From assembly GCF_004571025.1 (NCBI RefSeq), contig NZ_SPQT01000005.1, positions 248,001-312,000 of the forward strand: a stretch of 64,000 nt of DNA, written 5' to 3'. Of this stretch, positions 48,452 through 58,403 are shown piece after piece. Every line of letters starts with the position of its first letter. Within the stretch, counting starts at the first letter, position 1. Position numbers and translations under genes: made by a program. A model generated the notes under the pieces. It was not told where the DNA came from, did no database searches, and saw only the letters and a program-made list of their open reading frames with translations. The DNA comes from Bradyrhizobium niftali. Lineage in GTDB: Bacteria > Pseudomonadota > Alphaproteobacteria > Rhizobiales > Xanthobacteraceae.

Positions 48452-48842
48452 TTGAAAACTCCTGCCTGAAGCGCCTTTCTAATCGGAAGCGAGCGGCGAT
48501 GTTGCGACGCAGCCGTCAAAATGGCGCAGAAATTCAACGATATTTGACAAGCTTCGCAGGATTTCAAACCCACGGGGGCCGAGCGGATCGTGTGACCATG
48601 CTCGCTGAGCAACCGTCGAAACTGCGCGATGGCCATGAATCGTTTCGAATTGCGTTCTCGGCTCGTGGAAAAACTAACAACCGATATTCAGCACGCCCAA
48701 AGAGCAAACTCGCAGTCTGCCGGTGGGCAGATTGCCCATAGAAGGGATGGTTTCCAGAGCTGATGGGTGATGGGTGATGGGTGATGGCTCACGACCATTG
48801 ATCATAAACTTGGTTTCCAAAAGCTGGACGATGCGCAGCGTG
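48452..48842. other. Spacer between hypE and ald
   Basis: About 390 bp without a gene. It contains a 7-bp tandem repeat at 48761-48788. No promoter for ald was identified. Confidence 0.45.
48761..48788. repeat. 7-bp tandem repeat (TGATGGG x4)
   Basis: Three perfect and one imperfect copy of TGATGGG in a row, 55 bp after the hypE stop. Such short repeats can vary in copy number between strains. Confidence 0.8.
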
Positions 48843-49889
48843 TCAACAGATCCGAGGCAATTGTTCGCCCCACAACCAGTCGACGATTCGTCGACCGCCG
48901 AAACCGGTCGCCATCTGCACAAATTTCCGATTGTCAGCCACCGCTTCGCCAATATCAGCTGCATCGGACCCGAGCGGGTGTGCCTTCATGGCTGCAAGCA
49001 CGGCATCAGCCAAATCAGGCGCGACGATCGCAACGAGCTTGCCTTCATTGGCGACATGGATGGGATCCAGTCCAAGGAGTTCGCAGGTAGCCGCAACCGC
49101 CGGCTTCACCGGAATGGATGCTTCATGCAGACGGAACCCGAGCTCGGATTGATGCGCAATCTCGTTGAGGGTCGCGGCAAGCCCACCCCGCGTGGGGTCG
49201 CGCATCACCCGGATGCCGCTACCGCCGGCGGCAACCATGACCGCCACGAGGTTATGCAACGCTGCGGAATCCGAGCCGACCTCGGTTTGAAAAGCGAGGT
49301 TCTGACGTTTTGACATGATCGCCACCCCATGATCGCCGAGGCTCCCGGACACCAGCACACGGTCCCCCACCCTTGCCTTGTCGGCGGAGAGATCGAGCCC
49401 ATCGGCCACAATCCCGATCCCGGTTGTAGAGATGAACAGACCATCCGCCTTGCCGCGCTCAACAACCTTGGTGTCTCCGGTAATGATGTGAACGCCGGCA
49501 CTGCGCGCTGCCGAGCCCATCGAATCCGCGATCACCTTCAGATCAGAAAACGGGAAGCCCTCCTCGATGATAAAACTGGCCGACAGATAGAGAGGACGCG
49601 CGCCGGACATCGCGACGTCATTGATGGTGCCGTGCACAGCCAGTGACCCGATATTGCCGCCGGGAAAGAACAGCGGCGAGACCACATAGCCGTCGGTCGT
49701 CATCACCATTCTGCCTGCCGTAACGTCAAACGCCGACTGATCATTGTAGCGGGCGAGCCATTCATTACCAAAGGCTTGGTGAAAAAGGCCGGAGATCAGC
49801 TGTGCCATGGCACGGCCCCCGGATCCGTGGGAAAGATCAACGCGTCCGTTCTCGAGGTCGAGCTTGCGCTGATAGCCCTTTACACTCAT
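48843..49889 (-). CDS. hypE: HypE, hydrogenase maturation (carbamoyl dehydratase)
   Basis: 348 aa. The C-terminal PRIC cysteine, which is carbamoylated by HypF and dehydrated to thiocyanate, is intact. LSHGSGGRAMAQLI near the N-terminus and DPTRGGLAATLNEIA near residue 240 are typical. Start overlaps the hypD stop. Makes the CN ligands of the NiFe site with HypF, HypC and HypD. Confidence 0.96.
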   Translation of the reverse strand: MSVKGYQRKLDLENGRVDLSHGSGGRAMAQLISGLFHQAFGNEWLARYNDQSAFDVTAGRMVMTTDGYVVSPLFFPGGNIGSLAVHGTINDVAMSGARPLYLSASFIIEEGFPFSDLKVIADSMGSAARSAGVHIITGDTKVVERGKADGLFISTTGIGIVADGLDLSADKARVGDRVLVSGSLGDHGVAIMSKRQNLAFQTEVGSDSAALHNLVAVMVAAGGSGIRVMRDPTRGGLAATLNEIAHQSELGFRLHEASIPVKPAVAATCELLGLDPIHVANEGKLVAIVAPDLADAVLAAMKAHPLGSDAADIGEAVADNRKFVQMATGFGGRRIVDWLWGEQLPRIC

Positions 49890-51028
49890 GACGTCTGCCT
49901 CAACGGTTCATCGCGAACTCGGCCATAGGTCCAATACGCCGCGCAAGCACCTTCCGACGATACCATGCAGGACCCTATGGGAGTTTCCGGCGTGCAGACG
50001 GTTCCAAACAGCTTACAATCGACTGGCCGCTTGGCGCCACGCAGAATCGCGCAGCACTCGCAGGCTGGATTGTCTGCGACACGCAAGTCGTGGATCGCAA
50101 AACGCGTCTCAGCGTCGAATTGCGCGTAAGCCGGTTTCAGCTTCAGTCCGCTGTTGGGTACGAGTCCGAGCCCACGCCATTCAAACTGCGCACGCAGTTC
50201 GAATATCTGCGATACCTCATCTTTGGCACGCCGATTGCCTTCACGCGTCACCACGCGACTGTACTGGTTCTCCACCTGGTAGCGATCTTCGTTCACCTGT
50301 CGCACCAGCATCAGGATAGCCTGCAACACATCGAGCGGCTCGAATCCCGCGATCACGATCGGCTTGCCAAATTGTTCTGCCAGGGGCTCGTAAGGCTGCG
50401 TACCAATAATGGTGCTGACATGTGCAGGCCCGATGAAGCCGTTAATTGGAACCCCGCCGGTGTCGCGGATTTTGGGGTTCTCGAGAATGCTGTGCATCGC
50501 AGAGGGTGTAAGCACGTGGTTGCAGAACACGCTGAGGCCCTTCAGCCGCTTCTTCTCGGCAATTCGGATCATCACCGCCGTCGGCGGCGTCGTAGTCTCA
50601 AATCCGATGGCAAAGAAGACCACCTCGCGGCTCGGTGCCTGTTCGGCGAGCCTGATAGCATCGAGCGTCGAGTAGACCATCCGAATGTCGGCGCCGAGCG
50701 CTTTAGCTCGCAACAGGGACTGTCCTTGAGACCCAGGCGCGCGCATCAGGTCGCCGTACACGCACAGAGTGACCTCTGGTCGGTCGACAAGCCGGATCGC
50801 CATATCGATTCGACTGGCGGGCAGAACGCAGACCGGACAACCGGGCCCGTGGATCATGCGGACGTTCGCGGGCAGCAGATCCTCCAGGCCATAACGGGAG
50901 ATCGCATGAGTGTGCCCGCCGCAGAACTCCATGAACCGATAGGCCCTTTGCGAACTAACCTCGGCGCCAATCGCACGCGCAATTCCTTGAGCGATGGCCT
51001 TGTTGCGAAATTCGTCGGCATATTTCAT
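49886..51028 (-). CDS. hypD: HypD, hydrogenase maturation
   Basis: 380 aa. Conserved cysteine motifs MEFCGGHTHAI, GPGCPVCVLP, ACECCAILRG and CSGNCxxY-like ending. Start MKYADEFRNK at 51028 overlaps the hypC stop; the longer frame lies in hypC. HypD with HypC assembles the Fe(CN)2CO unit and carries a [4Fe-4S] cluster. Confidence 0.95.
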   Translation of the reverse strand: MKYADEFRNKAIAQGIARAIGAEVSSQRAYRFMEFCGGHTHAISRYGLEDLLPANVRMIHGPGCPVCVLPASRIDMAIRLVDRPEVTLCVYGDLMRAPGSQGQSLLRAKALGADIRMVYSTLDAIRLAEQAPSREVVFFAIGFETTTPPTAVMIRIAEKKRLKGLSVFCNHVLTPSAMHSILENPKIRDTGGVPINGFIGPAHVSTIIGTQPYEPLAEQFGKPIVIAGFEPLDVLQAILMLVRQVNEDRYQVENQYSRVVTREGNRRAKDEVSQIFELRAQFEWRGLGLVPNSGLKLKPAYAQFDAETRFAIHDLRVADNPACECCAILRGAKRPVDCKLFGTVCTPETPIGSCMVSSEGACAAYWTYGRVRDEPLRQTS

Positions 51029-51258
51029 GATTGGCGTTCCCCTGCGCTGCCTAGCTCCTGCAGCAGCTCCAGCGTGCGCTCGGCTTCCACCGGATCGATC
51101 TTGGCCAACGCATAGCCCACATGGACAAGGACGCAATCACCGACCTCGAGCTCGTCGACGAGAGCAATCGATATCTCCAGGCTGATGCCGTCGATGGACA
51201 CTATGGCCATGTCGTTGGGAAGAATTTTTGCAATCTTTGCCGGAACCGAAAGACACAT
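51025..51258 (-). CDS. hypC: HypC, hydrogenase maturation chaperone
   Basis: 77 aa, starting MCLSVPAKI with the essential Cys2, and HVGYALAKIDPVEAERTLELL, both typical. It lies 2 nt after hypF. Chaperone that passes the Fe unit to the HupL precursor. A second family member, HupF, is at 57477. Confidence 0.95.
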   Translation of the reverse strand: MCLSVPAKIAKILPNDMAIVSIDGISLEISIALVDELEVGDCVLVHVGYALAKIDPVEAERTLELLQELGSAGERQS

Positions 51259-51260
51259 AG

Positions 51261-53516
51261 TCAGGCTGATCCTCCCCTGGCGGACGACTGTTGAGCTATC
51301 TGCAGAGCGGCAATCCAGGCCTGGCCAAGGCTCAAACCGCCATCATTGGGCGGCACCCGCCGTGGCACGAGCGGGGTAAGGCCGGCAGCGCTGCAACCGC
51401 GCGGGATTTCATCCGCCAGCGCCGCGTTCAGGAAGCAGCCACCGCTCAGAACGACCGTGTTAACGCCAGTTGTCCGCGCAGACCGCGCGACCCAGTCAAC
51501 GCAGGCGGCGGCGAAAGTGCCATGAAACAGGCCGGCTCCGCCCACCGCGTCAATGTCATCTGCAATCAACCGCGCAAACAGCGGGCGAAGCGACAGCACG
51601 CCACCATCGATCGTCCAGCCGGCTTCGAGAATCGCAGTCCGCCGCACCAGCGCCTCGAGCTTCATCGCCGCTTCGCCCTCATAGCTCTGCAAACTCGCAA
51701 TCCCCAGCAGCGCCGCTGCGGCGTCGAACAATCGGCCCGCACTGGTCGTGGTGGCCCCGCCCGGCTGTTCGAGCAACGCCAACACACATCCAGCCTGCCG
51801 TTGTGCCGCGAAGCGCAGCCCGATTTCGTCACCCCGACCGAGTCCGTGTAATACTGCGCTGGCCATCCGCCACGGCTCGCGGACTGCACGATCTCCACCG
51901 GGCATTTGCAGGGGCGCTAAGTGCCCGATGCGTTGGCACCCCGCCCCTTCGCACAACAATAGCTCGCCACCCCAGTTACCGCCCTCGGAGCCAAGGCCAT
52001 GGCCATCCAGCACCAGGGCAAGCGCAGGTCCCGCATGACCATGCTCGGCGATCACTGCGGCAGCGTGTGCGTGGTGATGCTGGACAGCGACCAGCGCGCG
52101 GCCATTGGCTTCCGCAAACCGGGTAGAAGCCATATCAGGATGCAGATCATGGGCCATGGCGACAGGCTCTACATCAAGGCTCGATGTAAGGTGTCGGATC
52201 GTCTCCTCGAACGCGCGGATGCCCTCGGCCGTATCCAGATCGCCAATATGCTGGGAGACGAACGCTTGGTTGTCCCGCGTGATGGTGACGGTCGATTTCA
52301 GTGCGCCGCCGACGGCGAGCACGGACGGCACCGACTTCGCAAGCCTGATCGGTTCGGGAACATAGCCACGGGCACGACGAATGAATCGCGGCCGGCCAGC
52401 GACCACCGACACCACGGAGTCATCGGCACGCGCCACTATATCGCGATCATGAGTCACGATAAGGTCGGAGATCCCCTTGAGCCGCCGCAGCGCCTGCGCG
52501 TTGTCGATCAGGAGCGGTTCGCCGCAAAGGTTCGCACTGGTGGCGACGATGACCGGGCCGGTCCGCACACATGCTCCTGCCGAGCGAAGCGCATGAAAGA
52601 TGAGGTGATGCAGCGGCGCTACAGGCAGCATGACACCCACGCGTGATAAGCCAGGAGCTATGGCGGGCGCCAAATTGTTACACGAAGACAGAAGGACGAT
52701 GGGACGTGCTACGGATTCGAGCAGCGCAAGCTCGGGCGCGTTCGCCTCCGCGATGTCGCTGACGCGCTCTATGGAATCGACCATAACCGCGAACGGCTTC
52801 TGAAGGCGCTGCTTTCTCCTGCGCAAACGCTGCACGGCATCCTGGTTACGCGCGTCGCAAAGAAGCTGGTATCCTCCGAGCCCCTTGATCGCCACGATTT
52901 GTCCCCCCGCGATTGCCGCGGCAATGGCGCTGATCCCATGGCTGAGCCGAGGCCCGCATGCCGGACACGCGATCGCCTCCGCATGGAACCTGCGGCTCGC
53001 CGGATCGGCATATTCGGCCGCGCAGGCGGCGCACAGCCTAAAAGCCCGCATCACGGTGTTCCGGCGGTCGTACGGAAGCCGTTCGGCGATGGTGTACCGT
53101 GGGCCGCAATGGCAGCAACTGATGAAGGGGTAAAGGTAATGCCGACTTTCTGGATCGAACAGCTCGCTGAGGCATTGCTGGCAGGCAGCAGCATCAGCGA
53201 CGATCTGGGTTGACAATTTGCCGGCTTCGCTCGTGCCGATCGAAAATTCTTTCGCCTCGAGCGCCGCCGTCTCCCGAACGCAGATGTGGTCGATGCGTGC
53301 CAATGGAGGTGCCTCGAGCGGCAACGTTGCTACAAAGTCCGACGCACGGTCGCCCTCGACCTCGATCGTAACGCCCTCGGGGCCATTGATGACAAACCCG
53401 GCCAATCCGTAGCGCACGGCGAGTCTATAGACGTAAGGACGAAAGCCGACCCCTTGCACGGCCCCAGTCACGCGCACGCGCAGCCGCGTTCGGTCGCAGG
53501 TGGTTGCGGCGCTCAT
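51261..53516 (-). CDS. hypF: HypF, carbamoyltransferase for hydrogenase maturation
   Basis: 751 aa. Acylphosphatase-like start (VTGAVQGVGFRPYVYRLA), two zinc-finger CxxC pairs (CQQC, CHCGPRYT, CAACAAEY, CPACGPRL), a YrdC-like domain and a Kae1-like C-terminal domain (VQHHHAHAAAVIAEHG, LDGHGLGSEGGNWGGEL). The ATG at 53516 overlaps the hypB stop (TGATG). Full length. Confidence 0.95.
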   Translation of the reverse strand: MSAATTCDRTRLRVRVTGAVQGVGFRPYVYRLAVRYGLAGFVINGPEGVTIEVEGDRASDFVATLPLEAPPLARIDHICVRETAALEAKEFSIGTSEAGKLSTQIVADAAACQQCLSELFDPESRHYLYPFISCCHCGPRYTIAERLPYDRRNTVMRAFRLCAACAAEYADPASRRFHAEAIACPACGPRLSHGISAIAAAIAGGQIVAIKGLGGYQLLCDARNQDAVQRLRRRKQRLQKPFAVMVDSIERVSDIAEANAPELALLESVARPIVLLSSCNNLAPAIAPGLSRVGVMLPVAPLHHLIFHALRSAGACVRTGPVIVATSANLCGEPLLIDNAQALRRLKGISDLIVTHDRDIVARADDSVVSVVAGRPRFIRRARGYVPEPIRLAKSVPSVLAVGGALKSTVTITRDNQAFVSQHIGDLDTAEGIRAFEETIRHLTSSLDVEPVAMAHDLHPDMASTRFAEANGRALVAVQHHHAHAAAVIAEHGHAGPALALVLDGHGLGSEGGNWGGELLLCEGAGCQRIGHLAPLQMPGGDRAVREPWRMASAVLHGLGRGDEIGLRFAAQRQAGCVLALLEQPGGATTTSAGRLFDAAAALLGIASLQSYEGEAAMKLEALVRRTAILEAGWTIDGGVLSLRPLFARLIADDIDAVGGAGLFHGTFAAACVDWVARSARTTGVNTVVLSGGCFLNAALADEIPRGCSAAGLTPLVPRRVPPNDGGLSLGQAWIAALQIAQQSSARGGSA

Positions 53517-54469
53517 CACCTTATGTCCTCTACGGCGCGCCTTTGATGCCATGCGCGTCTATCGATCCAGGCGTATAGCGCGCCAAGACCCTCGCCCGTA
53601 CGAGCCGAAACTAAAAGCACCTCGATGTTTGGATTGACTCGTCTGGCGTATTCGATCGTCTTGCCGAAATCGAACTCAAGCAGCGGGGCCAGATCAATCT
53701 TGTTGATCACCATGAGCGAAGAAGCGGCAAACATATCAGGATATTTGAGCGGCTTGTCTTCACCTTCGGTAATGGATAGCAGTACGATCTTGCAGGCCTC
53801 GCCAAGATCGAAGGCTGCGGGACAAATCAGATTACCGACGTTCTCGATGAAGAGAATACCACCCGTGAGCGGCGGCAACCGGCGATAAGCATCGCCAATC
53901 ATCGCAGCGTCGAGATGGCAACCCTTGCCGGTGTTAACTTGAATGGCTGGCACGCCGGCGGCCCGAATGCGTTCGGCGTCGTGCGAGGTCTGCTGATCGC
54001 CCTCGATAACCCCAACCGGCCGGGTGCGCTTGAGCTCAGACGCCGCGCGGACGAGTAGCGTCGTTTTACCTGCACCGGGACTGGACAAAAGATTAAATAC
54101 AAGCAGGTCATTGGCGAGAAAGAGTGCGCGGTTGTGCGCCGCAATCCCATTATTCTTGCCAAGAATATCGCGCTCGATCTGAATGACGCGCTCTCTGCTC
54201 ATGCCCGCGACCTTCGAGCCAGCCGGCCCGGCGCCGCTCAGAAGCGCCTGCCCACCATGAGCCTGGTGATGGACAGAGCGAGGATTGCGACTATGACTAT
54301 CGCCAGCATGGTTCGAACGCTGCGGCCCTTGGTCGTCATGCGGAAGGGCACAATGGCGATCGCAATCGCCCTGCATATGGGCATCGTATCCCTCAGGGCG
54401 CTCCACATCGTGCGCCTTGGCGCGTTTGGTCGACGGCGTTCCTTCGGTGCAGCCGCAAACGGTACACAT
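53516..54469 (-). CDS. hypB: HypB, nickel-inserting GTPase with a histidine-poor N-terminus
   Basis: 317 aa. Begins [10 protein letters not shown]. The GTPase domain has [11 protein letters not shown] (P-loop), [10 protein letters not shown] (metal site) and NKIDLA. The linker, which in B. japonicum HypB is a long histidine run for nickel storage, here has only about nine scattered histidines. The ATG at 54469 overlaps the hypA stop (TGATG). A longer frame lies inside hypA and is rejected. Confidence 0.95.
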   Translation of the reverse strand: MCTVCGCTEGTPSTKRAKAHDVERPEGYDAHMQGDCDRHCALPHDDQGPQRSNHAGDSHSRNPRSVHHQAHGGQALLSGAGPAGSKVAGMSRERVIQIERDILGKNNGIAAHNRALFLANDLLVFNLLSSPGAGKTTLLVRAASELKRTRPVGVIEGDQQTSHDAERIRAAGVPAIQVNTGKGCHLDAAMIGDAYRRLPPLTGGILFIENVGNLICPAAFDLGEACKIVLLSITEGEDKPLKYPDMFAASSLMVINKIDLAPLLEFDFGKTIEYARRVNPNIEVLLVSARTGEGLGALYAWIDRRAWHQRRAVEDIR

Positions 54470-54810
54470 CACTCGATCTCCAGCTCTTTCACGCGCATCT
54501 GTTCGCCCGCGGTTACCTGCAACTGATAGCTGCCGCAGCAAGGACAGCATTCACCGCGTCGCGCAATCTCGACGCTCTTCGAACAGCTCATGCACCAGGC
54601 AACGCCTGGCAGTTCGACGATATTAAGGACTGCCCCCTCGGCGGCCGTCCTCGTTGCAACGACAGCAAAGCAGAACCTGAGCGCTTCAGGCGCGGCATGG
54701 GTCAGCGCTCCCATTTCTAGACAGACGCTCCGCACCCGCGAGAACGATCGCCGACGTACCTCCTCCTCGACGATTTGAATGATGCCGAGACAAATCGCCA
54801 TTTCATGCAT
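54469..54810 (-). CDS. hypA: HypA, nickel metallochaperone
   Basis: 113 aa, starting [10 protein letters not shown] with the His2 nickel ligand. Zinc site cysteines CMSC and CPCC. It overlaps the end of hupK by 8 nt. Confidence 0.95.
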   Translation of the reverse strand: MHEMAICLGIIQIVEEEVRRRSFSRVRSVCLEMGALTHAAPEALRFCFAVVATRTAAEGAVLNIVELPGVAWCMSCSKSVEIARRGECCPCCGSYQLQVTAGEQMRVKELEIE

Positions 54811-55897
54811 CGCCAACTTCGCAAAAATTGAGAGTGAACCCGACGCACGGATCGAGCGATGCAATCACCGCATCGACTGCATCCCGACGTCGTCCAGCCG
54901 TCAGCACCGCGCCCTGCAGGCTGCGGACAAGCGGTCCGCACGGGTGGAAGTTCCACTCCGTCGGCGCAAGGAATTCGAATCGGGATATCCGGCCTTGAGG
55001 ATCGAGCTCAACCGCGTGGTAGAGACGCCCCCTGGCGCATTCGACCGCGGCCGCCGCACGGCCGGGCCCTAACTTGTATCTTTCGATAATCCCGTGCTCT
55101 GCCGAGTCAATCTGAGCACCGGCCTTGAGCCAGGCACATAATCGGAGGGTTTCAGCAATTCTGGCCCTCAGCCGCTCGGCCGCACCGGAGGGGCTGGGCG
55201 AGAGCCGATCACGCGTCATTTGGCGCGCCCATGGACCCGTCTCGGGCACATGTCCGTCAAGATCCGGACAATAGCAAAACCTCGCGCCATCCACGAGCAG
55301 CCGCTTAATGATGTTGAGGTCGTCAGCAACGGACAGGAACGAGTGCTGCGCCGGAATTGGCTTGACGCCGATCTCATCGAGCGCTGCAATGCGAAGCGCC
55401 AATGGGCTACCGGACCTCGCCGCGCCCCCCTCATTCGACATGCCGAGCGCGTTCAGCACAGCCACGATCCGCGCTGTTGCTTCGCATTGAGCGGAGCCCC
55501 CGGGTGAGTGCGCGCTGCTGAGAAGCGCTGTCATTTCCCGCATCAGGGAGCGGATTTCCGCCGCACTGGCTATGTCTTGCGCAAGATGTCCGACAAACAG
55601 GCCCCGTAGCAAATCCGCGATGCGCTCGATAACGAGAAGCGCAATACGACACTGTTTCGTTGTGCGAGTGATCACTTCGTCGCGCGCCGTCTCGACCGCG
55701 GACAGCAGTGCAGTTTGCTGTGCAGCGGCACACAATGCGAAGAGCCGCGGCAGCACCTTGAGCAGCGACGAGGCTTGTTTGCCAGCGAATAGCCGTGCCA
55801 GCGGCGGCCGGACTCGCGGAAGGATCTCGATCGCGGCGACTACGTCGGAAGCTAGCGATACGGTGACATCGATTTTGTTGCCGGCAGCGAACCTCAT
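54803..55897 (-). CDS. hupK: HupK, hydrogenase accessory protein
   Basis: 364 aa from the ATG at 55897 (MRFAAGNKIDVTVSLA, GGTGGGG upstream); a start at 55951 is possible. It is a distant relative of the large subunit. The C-terminal DPCVGFTLNFCEV recalls the nickel-ligand motif, but with one cysteine. HupK helps assemble the Fe-CN-CO unit with HupF. Confidence 0.87.
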   Translation of the reverse strand: MRFAAGNKIDVTVSLASDVVAAIEILPRVRPPLARLFAGKQASSLLKVLPRLFALCAAAQQTALLSAVETARDEVITRTTKQCRIALLVIERIADLLRGLFVGHLAQDIASAAEIRSLMREMTALLSSAHSPGGSAQCEATARIVAVLNALGMSNEGGAARSGSPLALRIAALDEIGVKPIPAQHSFLSVADDLNIIKRLLVDGARFCYCPDLDGHVPETGPWARQMTRDRLSPSPSGAAERLRARIAETLRLCAWLKAGAQIDSAEHGIIERYKLGPGRAAAAVECARGRLYHAVELDPQGRISRFEFLAPTEWNFHPCGPLVRSLQGAVLTAGRRRDAVDAVIASLDPCVGFTLNFCEVGDA

Positions 55898-55994
55898 GCG
55901 CACCCCACCAACATCCTGCGCGACGTATGCCGGCGGTCGCTGCGCCCGCACCGTCTACGGGAACCCACCGGACGGCGAACGTTCTCCAAGTTCT

Positions 55995-56858
55995 TCATGT
56001 GAAGTACGCCTCAATAATTTCCTGTATGCGCGCGGCAGAGTCCTGGAAATCCTCGTCGGCAGCCAACGCAACAATCGGCACGCCGCCGACCTCCAGCATA
56101 TCAAGGATGATATTGTCCGTAGAATTGAAGAACTGCACCGACCAGACGTTCCTGATCCCGGTCGCCTGCACTCGGCACGTGCTGTAGCCGCGGAAGATGA
56201 GTTGGACCGGACCATTGCCCAGGCTTTGCTGCAGGAATGCCAGGTCGATAACGCTCATCGGCAGCAAGGTGAGATTGATGACATGCGCGCGCATGCCAAA
56301 GCGCCAGACGCGGGCCCGCTCGCGTATTTCGGCGAGCACCGGTTGCACGTTCATCGCGCCGTCCGGCGCCGCGCCGATCGCAAGGTCGGCGGACGTCAGG
56401 TCAGTTGCGGCGCGCCGGACAATCTGCGGGATCGCTCCGACCTCAAGATATTCGCGCGCCGGCTCGCTTCCGATGCGCACGCGCCAAATTCCTGCAAGCA
56501 CGGACTCACGGATTTGCGCCAAAGAGCCATCTGGCAGCGCAACCACCCCAGCGACCTCACCTGCTCCGAGCACTTCGCCTATCAGCTTGCGCTCGGGATC
56601 GCTGAGATTCGCGAGTCCGTACAGTTGTGTCCGAGCGCCGCTCTTCTGGCTGCCAACGGCAGCGGCGGCATTTGATAATAGCGCGGTGGCATTCGGATAG
56701 GTCCTTGCAAGCTCGTCGCCGTCGCGCCAAGCGCGCTTGGCGAGCGCACTCGCACTCGTTAACCCGTTGTAGAATACATCGAGACTTCCAGAGCCGATGG
56801 CAAGGTCATTCGCCGCCCCGTCGGCGGCGTCGGATACAACGCGGATCGCTGTTTTCAT
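55995..56858 (-). CDS. hupH: HupH (HyaF family), hydrogenase maturation
   Basis: 287 aa starting [15 protein letters not shown]; the ATG overlaps the hupG stop (ATGA). HyaF-type pattern [13 protein letters not shown] near residue 110, GIWRVRI, and [16 protein letters not shown]. Thought to assist small-subunit assembly. hupI and hupJ, which normally follow, are missing. Confidence 0.92.
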   Translation of the reverse strand: MKTAIRVVSDAADGAANDLAIGSGSLDVFYNGLTSASALAKRAWRDGDELARTYPNATALLSNAAAAVGSQKSGARTQLYGLANLSDPERKLIGEVLGAGEVAGVVALPDGSLAQIRESVLAGIWRVRIGSEPAREYLEVGAIPQIVRRAATDLTSADLAIGAAPDGAMNVQPVLAEIRERARVWRFGMRAHVINLTLLPMSVIDLAFLQQSLGNGPVQLIFRGYSTCRVQATGIRNVWSVQFFNSTDNIILDMLEVGGVPIVALAADEDFQDSAARIQEIIEAYFT

Positions 56859-57301
56859 AATGCGATGTTCCGTTGGCCGTATCGAGAGGCAATGCACTTG
56901 CCGACACAAGCGCTGCCGGCGTGTGGCCGAACCATCGGTACGGAAATGCGATCGATCGCGACGAAACGGACCGGTCTCCTGCCGATCAGGAGGAGTGTAC
57001 CGTGCCGTTGGCAGAGGATCGGCGCCGGCGGGCCTCGCAGGCCGAGCCACTCAACCAGTTCGCGACCTACACCGCACGCAGGCACTGCACCTTGCCTGCG
57101 CCGCCGAAGCGTCTTGACCATCTCAGGAAGTAAGAGTGCGACTTGGATGATCCGGAGCAAATATGGAGGATCGGCGGCCCGCAGCGGCATCACGGCCGCC
57201 CTCACGGGAGGGTTCGCGACCAGGCGCGCATCGACGCTGACGCCCTCCACGTTCAGCGGAGCGGGTCGCGCCAGACCATGCTGCGTCGGCTGCAACTTCA
57301 T
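56855..57301 (-). CDS. hupG: HupG (HyaE family), small-subunit chaperone
   Basis: 148 aa. The sequence is poorly conserved but has [16 protein letters not shown] and a [18 protein letters not shown] segment, as in the HyaE/HupG thioredoxin-like chaperones. ATG at 57301 with AGGAAGG upstream. Between hupF and hupH, the expected place, and overlapping hupH by 4 nt. Family assignment rests partly on this position. Confidence 0.72.
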   Translation of the reverse strand: MKLQPTQHGLARPAPLNVEGVSVDARLVANPPVRAAVMPLRAADPPYLLRIIQVALLLPEMVKTLRRRRQGAVPACGVGRELVEWLGLRGPPAPILCQRHGTLLLIGRRPVRFVAIDRISVPMVRPHAGSACVGKCIASRYGQRNIAL

Positions 57302-57476
57302 CACACGCCTTCCTGTTAATGTTCGGTTCTGCTAGCAGGGTATTAGCAAGGCGTATGCCAATCACCGTCTGGCCGCGAATCGCACTCGAACCAGCGGATG
57401 GAAGCGCCTGACATTTCGCTGCAAAGGTACGTGCGACTGGGATACGATTTGTGAGCAAAACCGGCGAGCGGAACTT

Positions 57477-57767
57477 CTAGCGCAGGTGCTCCGGCAATTG
57501 CGGCTGATGACCGATCAAGTCCGCAAAGAAGCGATCGCAGTCCTGGCCGTTGAGGCTGGCCTCAAGCCCGTCAAGTGCATCCGAGATCAGCCTTGCTTCA
57601 TTTTCGTCTAAAAGCCGCACCGCGCTGTCGATATGAACGAGCACCTTGGCGCCGACCGAGGCGTCGGAGAGCAGCACGACCGAGACGCGCCGCTGTTCAT
57701 TGCGATACTCGCACAGCGCCGTGATGCCGTCGGTCTGGACAATGGTCATTGGCAAGCCAAGGCACAT
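57477..57767 (-). CDS. hupF: HupF, HypC-type chaperone
   Basis: 96 aa, starting MCLGLPMTIVQTDG with Cys2, and VHIDSAVRLLDENEA. Longer than HypC by a C-terminal extension, as HupF is. Protects the large subunit during assembly in oxygen. Confidence 0.93.
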   Translation of the reverse strand: MCLGLPMTIVQTDGITALCEYRNEQRRVSVVLLSDASVGAKVLVHIDSAVRLLDENEARLISDALDGLEASLNGQDCDRFFADLIGHQPQLPEHLR

Positions 57768-57783
57768 GGTCAGTCGCGGGCCG

Positions 57784-58365
57784 CTAAATCGGCTGCGCCC
57801 CCATCTCATAGTTTGCATGGTCGATATTGTTCGCTAACAGCCGTTCTGATGCAGGCAGCGGCGCGGTCCGCGGTTTTGCCGGCGAGTCCCACTGCTCCAG
57901 GAGTTTGCAAGCCAGTTCAATCGCAGGCGCAATCTGAACGCGTACCGGGACGGTCAGCGGACCGCCCCAATGCTCTAGGTCCAGTGGCTGACAGCCGATG
58001 AGAGCGAGCTCTCGCGGGCGCCGGCCAAGCAGGTCGACCGCACTCAAGACCTCCTGAAAGCCGGTCTGATGCAGGCTCACCTTCCTGGTGGCGGTAAATT
58101 TTGGCACTTCGTCATCTCGCACCAGCTTCAACTGCCCGGGTAGAAATCCATAGTCGATGGCATCGAACACGATCAGGCAATCGGCCTGCTCCAGAAAACT
58201 GATGAGATAGAGCCCCTGTGTGCCGCCATCGAGGACGGTTACGTTGTCATCGATCGCGTAGCGGCGGTGAAACTCCTCGACCACTCGCACGCCGAATCCC
58301 TCATCGGCCCACAGGATATTGCCGATGCCGAGCACCAGGATCCTTTTCTTGTTTTCCGGATGCAT
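57784..58365 (-). CDS. hupD: HupD, hydrogenase maturation endopeptidase
   Basis: 193 aa. ILVLGIGNILWADEGFGVR has the nickel-sensing Glu, with later Asp and HQTGFQEVL His residues. It removes the C-terminus of HupL once nickel is in place. The ATG at 58365 has GGGAAGCGG upstream. The longer start at 58407 would include residues that look like the lost tail of HupC (see findings). Confidence 0.92.
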   Translation of the reverse strand: MHPENKKRILVLGIGNILWADEGFGVRVVEEFHRRYAIDDNVTVLDGGTQGLYLISFLEQADCLIVFDAIDYGFLPGQLKLVRDDEVPKFTATRKVSLHQTGFQEVLSAVDLLGRRPRELALIGCQPLDLEHWGGPLTVPVRVQIAPAIELACKLLEQWDSPAKPRTAPLPASERLLANNIDHANYEMGAQPI

Positions 58366-58403
58366 CCGCTTCCCAGTCAATCGCGAAATCCGCGAACCCG
58401 ATA

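Noticed and set aside
50090..51115. 341-codon plus-strand frame
   Set aside because: Antisense to hypD, no recognised domain, composition of a shadow frame.
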